From Theropithecus gelada (lineage: Eukaryota > Chordata > Mammalia > Primates > Cercopithecidae): a stretch of 64,000 nucleotides of DNA. The stretch is taken from positions 15,100,653 to 15,164,652 of the forward strand of contig NC_037680.1 of assembly GCF_003255815.1 (NCBI RefSeq). The letters run 5' to 3'. Under the pieces are notes generated by a model. The model worked only from the letters and a program-made list of their open reading frames with translations. It made no database searches and was not told the origin of the DNA. The position numbers and the translations under genes were made by a program. Below, piece by piece: positions 58,401-64,000 of the stretch; position 1 is the stretch's first letter, and each line of letters begins with the position of its first letter.

Positions 58401-59214
58401 TGATAACTAGAGGACACGTGTCTCATTCTAAATGCCAATTATCCAAGAAATATGGCCTTTATTTATTTCTGTGTGTCAACATAATTTTTGACTCTGAATT
58501 ACTCTGATGGACTGCTGGGAAATTCAGTATTCTTAGCCTTGAGGGCTCCCCTCTCACTGCAATCATGCCACAATACTGGGGCCTTTTTAGTAATCTCTTA
58601 CGTGTCCTCAGGAGTTATTGCTGAGGGGCCATATTGCACTAGTACCTCCGTTGTCCCAGCAGCCCAGAGCCACGCATGGAATTGAGCATCGTCGGTATGG
58701 CTAGGTACCTCCAGGCTTCTGGGCTGATTTCCCTGGACACATCATATTTCATATGAAATTCCATTTGAATTTCATTCTCCCTCGACATACCTACTGCATT
58801 CCTTGAAGGTAATTTCTGCCTCCCTGGTGCAACTGGTGTTAAAAGAGCAGAGTCCTCACTATTTCGGAACCAAAACCCTCTCCTGCACCATTACCCTCTA
58901 AAGAGTCTCTTTCTAATCTTGGGAAACCCCTCTTTACTGCCTGCTTTTCTAGCTACTTATCTGTTTTGTAAACATCAACCACTCTATTTCTGTCTCAGAA
59001 GTGGACTTTGATGTCTTATAAATTTCAGAACCTGAACCGGTGGCACACAGAGCTCCGTTCCCCTTTCCTCGAGAGGAGGGAGGGCTTAATGAGCAAAACC
59101 TTCTAGGAGATGAAAAGAAATGGAAATACTTGTGCTCTTCTAGGACAGCAGTGAATGGTAAAACAGACTAATTCAATCTGCATAATAAAAGAGTCTGCAT
59201 GTTCATCTTTTGCT
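58401..59214. other. No recognised feature
   Basis: Unassigned sequence. Confidence 0.4.
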
Positions 59215-59430
59215 ACAGTAACATTTGTTCGGTGCTTACTGTATGTCAGCCACTGTGCTAAATGCTTTACAGGGGGAAATTGCATTTCATCCTCACAAGA
59301 ACCTTGTAAGGTAGGTAACGTGTTCCTCATCTATGAGGAAATTGAAGCTTAGGGGATGAGGTGGCATTGTAAAGTGACATATGAGGATTCTAGCCTGGCC
59401 AGCCTGATGTCAGAGTCTGCAATCTCACCT
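59215..59430 (-). mobile_element. MIR SINE, well preserved
   Basis: 'tgttcggtgcttactgtatg', 'gtgctaaatgctttacaggg', 'tcctcacaagaaccttgtaa', 'ggtaggtaacgtgttcctc' and 'gaggaaattgaagcttagg' give a nearly full antisense MIR. Confidence 0.88.
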
Positions 59431-61452
59431 CCTTTGCTGTTTCTCTCCCAAAAATTGATGGAGGTTTTTGGATGAATAATTACATAAAAGAGACTCTTGA
59501 GAGCTTTCCTAACCTGATGAATAATAAGAGTTAATTTGGGGAGATATTTTTGACAAAGTCATCTGTCACCATTTCTCTCAAGCTCCATCTTTTAGAGGAC
59601 TGTAATTTTGATTGGTGGTGTATATATTCTTACTTCCTTAGTAAGTTGGACAAATGCCGCCATCTTACTGTGAAACCTACTTGCCACCGCATGCATCTTT
59701 CTAGGAAAACTGCTCTGCAGAGCCCCTAGCAGGGAAAGAGGCACATTGTAGTTATTTTCTCATTATATGTGTTATTTAATTCTCATGGGTATTACCATGG
59801 TTTATTTCCTTAACACTACTTTCCACACTTGGGCCAGGATATATTCTCAGAGAATATTAAATAGTATGTGAAGAGTGTCTAGACATGTTAATGCACCTTA
59901 ATGTTGTATTGTAGCATGAATTAGACCACAGTTCTTCAGATGAACTTAAGTAGGAAACCACTGGTGTTTCATATCAACCTCTGTATTAATCAGACATTTA
60001 ATATAAATCCTTTTGCAAGTGTTCCTATCAAGATTGGTGTGAAAGATAGTGCAAGTTTACAATTCCTTACCCCAGATCCTTGGGGCCAGATGCTTTTCAA
60101 AATACAGATACTTTACAGTTTTCCAAATATAATACAGTACATATATACTTTATGTTACATAGCACCCCCATTATGTTGTAAATAGGAATTACCCTGAAGA
60201 ATAAACACTATTCAGTCCAAGTGTGAGTTTCCATGAGGTTTGGCTACCAGATGAGCAGATCAGGTTTTGCCCTCAAATGAGTTGCAAACTTTTTGTGTTT
60301 TTATTTTTAGAGCTTCTTGCATTTTAGCACTGTGGATGGGGGATTGTGGACCTATGGTATGTATCTACTATTCTTAACAAAAAAGGAAACAACAAACATG
60401 GAATAGTTAGTTGAGGCGAAATTGGAGTTGAACGAAGGGGCTTCCATGTTTCTCTCTCTCTCTCTCTCTCTTTTTTATAATAGAAAGTTAATTTTGGTGG
60501 TTAGGGGATGGAACCAATTTGGGGAAGACATTGGAAAAGAGACATGTACCATTTGTGAGAATAGGAGACAAAGGAATGCCAATATTAATCACAACAAGCA
60601 GAGGAGAAGATGGCTTAAGTGAGGTTAAAAGAGGGCAGAGCTTGGGAGTTTGGGTCTGATGACCTGGTTGATAAGGTATCATAGAAGCCAATAGCATCTG
60701 CTCTGTGTCGCAGGGATGATATTTGGCTTGAAAATGGCAAATACAGATGTAGACACCGACTGTCAAGCCAAACTGAGAATGTTACTAAAGCATAGATTCC
60801 TGACTCACGCTTTCCAGTGTCAGGACATCCCTTATGGTCTGTCACTCATACAGGCTTCATTCCCTCAGGAATCTCCCGTCGGTGCCATGTGATGCCTTAT
60901 TCTGTAAGATGCTTTTGTGGCTTTTTCAATTGTAATTTAAAGAGTTGCACAAAACCATTTTTAACTTTTAAAGATCACATAAAAAAAAAAGAATATCCAG
61001 TCTGTTGTTCTTTAAATTCTGAGCAACTGGATTCAAAATTAATGCTGTGCTTCAGCTTGCACTGTTGTAATATTGCCAAAGGTTCTGTTATATAAAATGT
61101 GGTAAGAGCATCTGTGAGGCCGAGGGAAAGACACCTTTGTCTTGCCTTTTTTTTTTTTTTTTTTAAGCTTCCTTGGAGTTGGTCCTTCTCTTTTATGAGT
61201 CAAAAACTCTGATCTTTTTTTTTTTTTTAGCATCTTTAGATGTATATTGCTATTGCTGTGTGTTGAAAATGTACGTCTTCAGTTTTCTCTTTTTAAAGTC
61301 AACAATCCTTAAATATAAGAAAAATATCGTGCAAATGCATTTTATTTTAGAATAAAATATTATTAAGTCCGAAAATGACTTCAAGATAAAATTTTAAACT
61401 TCAGAAAATGTTCTCATTTAAAAATTTGCAAAATAAGAAAAAGTGTACTTAT
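59431..61452. other. No recognised feature except simple tracts
   Basis: Unassigned sequence with (TC)n at 60450-60471 and T runs at 61147-61164 and 61217-61229. Frames in this range are short and featureless. Confidence 0.4.
60450..60471. repeat. (TC)n microsatellite, about 11 units
   Basis: Uninterrupted TC run followed by a short T run. Confidence 0.95.
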
Positions 61453-61468
61453 TTCTTATTGTGTTTTC

Positions 61469-61787
61469 TTTTTTTTTTTTGAGATGGAGTCTCGCTCTGT
61501 CGTCCAGGCTGGAGTGCAGTGGCCGGATCTCAGCAGTGCAGTGGCCGGATCTCAGCTCACTGCAAGCTCCGCCTCCTGGGTTTGCGCCATTCTCCTGCCT
61601 CAGCCTCCCGAGTAGCTGAGACTACAGGAGCCCGCCACCTCGCCCGGCTAGTGTTTTTTGTATCTTTTTAGTAGAAATGGGGTTTCACTGTGTTAGCCAG
61701 GATGGTCTCGATCTCCTGACCTCGTGATCCGCCCGTTTCGGCCTCCCAAAGTGCTGGGATTACAGGCTTGAGCCACCGCGCCCGGCC
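61469..61787 (-). mobile_element. Young AluYR-like element with perfect 16-bp target duplication
   Basis: Antisense full-length Alu. The T tail is followed by 'gagatggagtctcgctctgt', 'ctgcaagctccgcctcctgg', 'cacctcgcccggctagtg' and head 'ccaccgcgcccggcc'. 'ttcttattgtgttttc' flanks it exactly at 61453-61468 and 61789-61804. The marks 'ggccggatctcagctcac' and 'cacctcgcccggc' are those I associate with cercopithecid AluYR families. A 22-base tandem duplication (61513-61534 and 61535-61556) lies in the right arm. Intact CpGs and a perfect duplication mean a recent insertion. Confidence 0.97.
61513..61556. repeat. 22-bp tandem duplication inside the young Alu
   Basis: The unit starting 'agtgcagtggccgg' and ending 'atctcagc' occurs twice without a mismatch at 61513-61534 and 61535-61556. 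Confidence 0.97.
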
Positions 61788-61804
61788 CTTCTTATTGTGT
61801 TTTC

Positions 61805-62739
61805 ACATAGGCATAAGGACATGTTTAAGGTTTCACAAGCATGATTTATTTGTTGTTAATAAGATAACAAAGATGTTAGCAGGTGCAACCAAAGAAACCT
61901 AGTAGGAATACAGAAGTACTGAGAATAAACTGAGATAATCTCTGGAAAGGTACACATCTATACCCTAAACATTGGAAAATTTTGGAAAAGCACAAGGATT
62001 CACCAGCACGTATTTCATTCACTCTTACAGTGATGCTGCCAACAAATAAAATACAGCTTCTGGAAAATTCCATCGTATATTTACAAATACAGAGTATAAA
62101 CCTGCAGGACATTCAGTTTGCACAGTACAAGACATCTGAGGAAGAAAAAGCAAATAAAATAGTATTTATTATTGTAGTAAGCTCAAACATGTATTATTTT
62201 GGTAAGTGAGATGGCATGGTATTGACCATTATTAGCCAAGTAATCTAATCATTAATATTTTAAAAGTAACAAAAGTATGATGTTATCGTGATCAGTCAGA
62301 TGCTATCCCATTTCCAGTTTTCTTTTGATTCAATTGTCTTTTTGTTTGGGAATTATTGGCAGTTTCCTCTTGTTGTTTATAAAACTCTACACAGACTCTT
62401 TCCTCTGCAAATTTACTGTTTTGTTTGTTTGTTTTTACTCTTTCTAATATCTTGGCATTGTCATAAACTCAGTTGGCCAAAGATTTTAATCTCAGCCTCA
62501 AGTCCTCTCTCTACTTCTTTATTGTCCCTGCCCCCATCCCAGTAAGTCACTAAATATTTTAATCATTTCTAAGGAATGATTCTCAAATATATTTGCATCG
62601 CAGTTGCCATGTCCTCACCCCTTCCATTGCATCCTTCAGGCACCTCCATGTGACATCTCCACAAGGGACACTCCAATCCCCTCCATTCCAATCCATGCCT
62701 CATCCTTCTTGCTTCTTAACACCCTGCTAAGGAGTTACT
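61805..62739. other. No recognised feature
   Basis: Unassigned AT-rich sequence with (GTTT)n-like wording at 62421-62433. Frames at 61876-62209 and 62288-62545 are featureless. Confidence 0.4.
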
Positions 62740-62865
62740 ATATTTTTCAGTAATTATTGGTTTATTTGAATGTCTCTACCATTCTACTGAAAACTTGTAT
62801 TTATGTCTCCAGTTTCAACACAATGCTTGGTACTCAATATTTATGTGAATAAATAAAAGAAGTGA
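62740..62865 (+). mobile_element. L2-like 3' tail
   Basis: 'cacaatgcttggtactcaat' and 'atttatgtgaataaataaaa' match the L2 terminal wording (cagtgcctggcac...caataaatatttgttgaat). Confidence 0.5.
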
Positions 62866-62879
62866 CCACATGGAGTGAT

Positions 62880-63305
62880 CATCTGCCTAAAAATCCTTTT
62901 GTGGCTGTCAGTTACCATGGAATAACTTCCAACTCCTGTGTGTAACGAAGCAAACCCTTATAACCTGTCTTTTACTGTGTTTCTAGCATGCTGCTGAACT
63001 ATTTTGAACACTCTGTGGACTTTTATAATTCTTTGCCTTTGTCTGTCTAGAATATATCATCTCACATTTCCATATCGCCAGCCTATCCTTTGCCAGGCTC
63101 TTTGCACCTGATACCTTTCAAACATCTTGCAAACCCACTGCAAATGTAACATCTTTGTGAAGCCTTATGATTATTTGTATATATTTTTACCTAATGCACT
63201 TATATAATTGTGAGCACCTATAATTTATTATTTAGTCTCCTTAGAGACTAGCTCAGTGCCTGGCACCTATTAGATTCTCTATAAATGTGCTTTGATTAAA
63301 TGACC
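62880..63305 (+). mobile_element. L2 LINE 3' region
   Basis: 'taacttccaactcctgtgtg', 'ccaggctctttgcacctgat', 'gtaacatctttgtgaagcct', 'agagactagctcagtgcctg' and 'gcacctattagattctctat' follow the full plus-strand L2 3' order. Confidence 0.8.
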
Positions 63306-63324
63306 ATGCACTCAGCTAATAGTG

Positions 63325-63580
63325 TAGTGCAGGGATAAAAGCACAGGTTGTAGAGACAGAAATACATATTTAATTTGACTGCTTGCTCTGCTAGTTACCT
63401 ATGGTGTAATTATAGTCTAGCTACTCAGTAGCTCTGATCCTCTGTTTACTTGTCTGTAAATAGGGATAATAATTCTTACCAAAGGTTTGTGAGGATTAAA
63501 TTAGGGATCAGGAAAATGCCAGGCACAGCACTGGAAACATACACTTGCCCAGTCACTTGCAGGTGTTATTACTATTACTA
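63325..63580 (+). mobile_element. MIR SINE
   Basis: 'agtgtagtgcagggataaaa', 'gcttgctctgctagttacct', 'gatcctctgtttacttgtct', 'gtaaatagggataataattc' and 'gtttgtgaggattaaattag' give nearly full sense MIR. Confidence 0.88.
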
Positions 63581-63589
63581 GCTGTGGAA

Positions 63590-63665
63590 GTCCCGCAGAA
63601 GGCAAGGTCATTAACAGCTGAGCTGGATTTCCAGGCAGTGTGGTTCTAACTGCACGTTAAAGTGC
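63590..63665 (-). mobile_element. MIR 5' fragment
   Basis: 'cagctgagctggatttccag' and 'gcagtgtggttctaactgca' match the antisense MIR 5' part (gagccgggattcgaacccaggcagtctg). Confidence 0.55.
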
Positions 63666-63694
63666 TATCAAGATCCTACTAAAAGTAGATGAAA

Positions 63695-63890
63695 CAAGTG
63701 TCATTCCAGGCAGCAGGAATAGCTTGAACAAAAACAGAGGGGGTAATCCAAGCTGTGTTCTGAGGGAAGCAAGTGGACCTGTGTGAATGGAGCATGGTGG
63801 CACATAAAGCCTGGAGGCACAAAGGCCCAGATGGTCAAGAGCCCTGAATGCTAGACTGAGAGACTGTTGACTTCTTTCCAGACCTGCTAA
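63695..63890 (-). mobile_element. L2 LINE fragment
   Basis: 'gtcattccaggcagcaggaa', 'agcttgaacaaaaacagagg', 'gagcatggtggcacataaag' and 'gtcaagagccctgaatgcta' follow antisense L2 order (attccaggcagagggaacag...gtagggccttgtaggcc). Confidence 0.6.
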
Positions 63891-64000
63891 ATGCCTGCAG
63901 TCACTTTAGAAAATTGTTTGTGCTTATTTTCTCCTAACCTGATCTGATTGCGGTTCGTTTAAAAGGAACATCCCTCGCTCGAGCCCCACCAGTGGGAACA
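63891..64000. other. No recognised feature
   Basis: Short unassigned end of the window. Confidence 0.4.

Noticed and set aside
1..64000. CRISPR arrays, operons, ribosome binding sites, prokaryotic elements
   Set aside because: The sequence is clearly primate nuclear DNA. No regularly spaced repeats with unique spacers and no bacterial gene organisation were seen.

Overview
This is primate nuclear DNA, most likely from an Old World monkey. Alu, L1, MaLR, L2, MIR and MER5-type repeats fill much of the window. The two youngest Alus (1-153 and 61467-61787) carry the variant positions I associate with the macaque/baboon AluYR lineage: 'ggcttgagccacc', 'cccggctagt' and, in the second, 'ggccggatctcagctc' and 'cacctcgcccggc'. 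I recalled these marks from memory and did not search them. I see no CpG island, tRNA, rRNA, snRNA or recognisable host protein-coding gene. The window is therefore intergenic or deeply intronic, and nearly all longer open frames are chance frames or repeat-derived.

Layout. 1-11 kb holds Alus of several ages (one an unusual inverted composite), an MLT1 LTR, an old LTR-like repeat and a weak exon-like frame at 2434-2631. 11-17 kb holds L2 pieces, a mammalian-wide L1M 3' end and an HAL1/L1M ORF1-region relic, both with Alus nearby or nested. 20.2-26.0 kb is one long decayed primate L1 on the minus strand, with 5'UTR, ORF1, ORF2 and 3'UTR, split by an Alu. 28.55-30.91 kb is a complete LTR-internal-LTR MaLR (MST-type) element on the plus strand. 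32.8-33.8 kb is an L2 split by a solo MSTB-type LTR. 34-52.5 kb is mostly unassigned AT-rich sequence with scattered MIR/L2 relics, one AluJ and a (CA)n. 52.5-54.8 kb has two MER5A copies, one split by a THE1-type solo LTR with a perfect 5-bp duplication. 54.9-64 kb is mostly L2/MIR relics plus a young Alu with a perfect 16-bp target duplication.

The nested insertions give a readable relative history: L2/MIR/MER5A and L1M first, then the MaLR LTRs and the long L1, then AluJ/S, then AluY. I found no previously undescribed biological system. The points most worth a second look are structural: the inverted AluY composite, a shared local Alu duplication, two perfect short hairpins, nested LTRs, an Alu-free stretch of about 21 kb, and two weak exon-like signals. 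Family names below the class level come from memory of consensus sequences, and boundaries are usually good to about 10-30 bases, less for old repeats.
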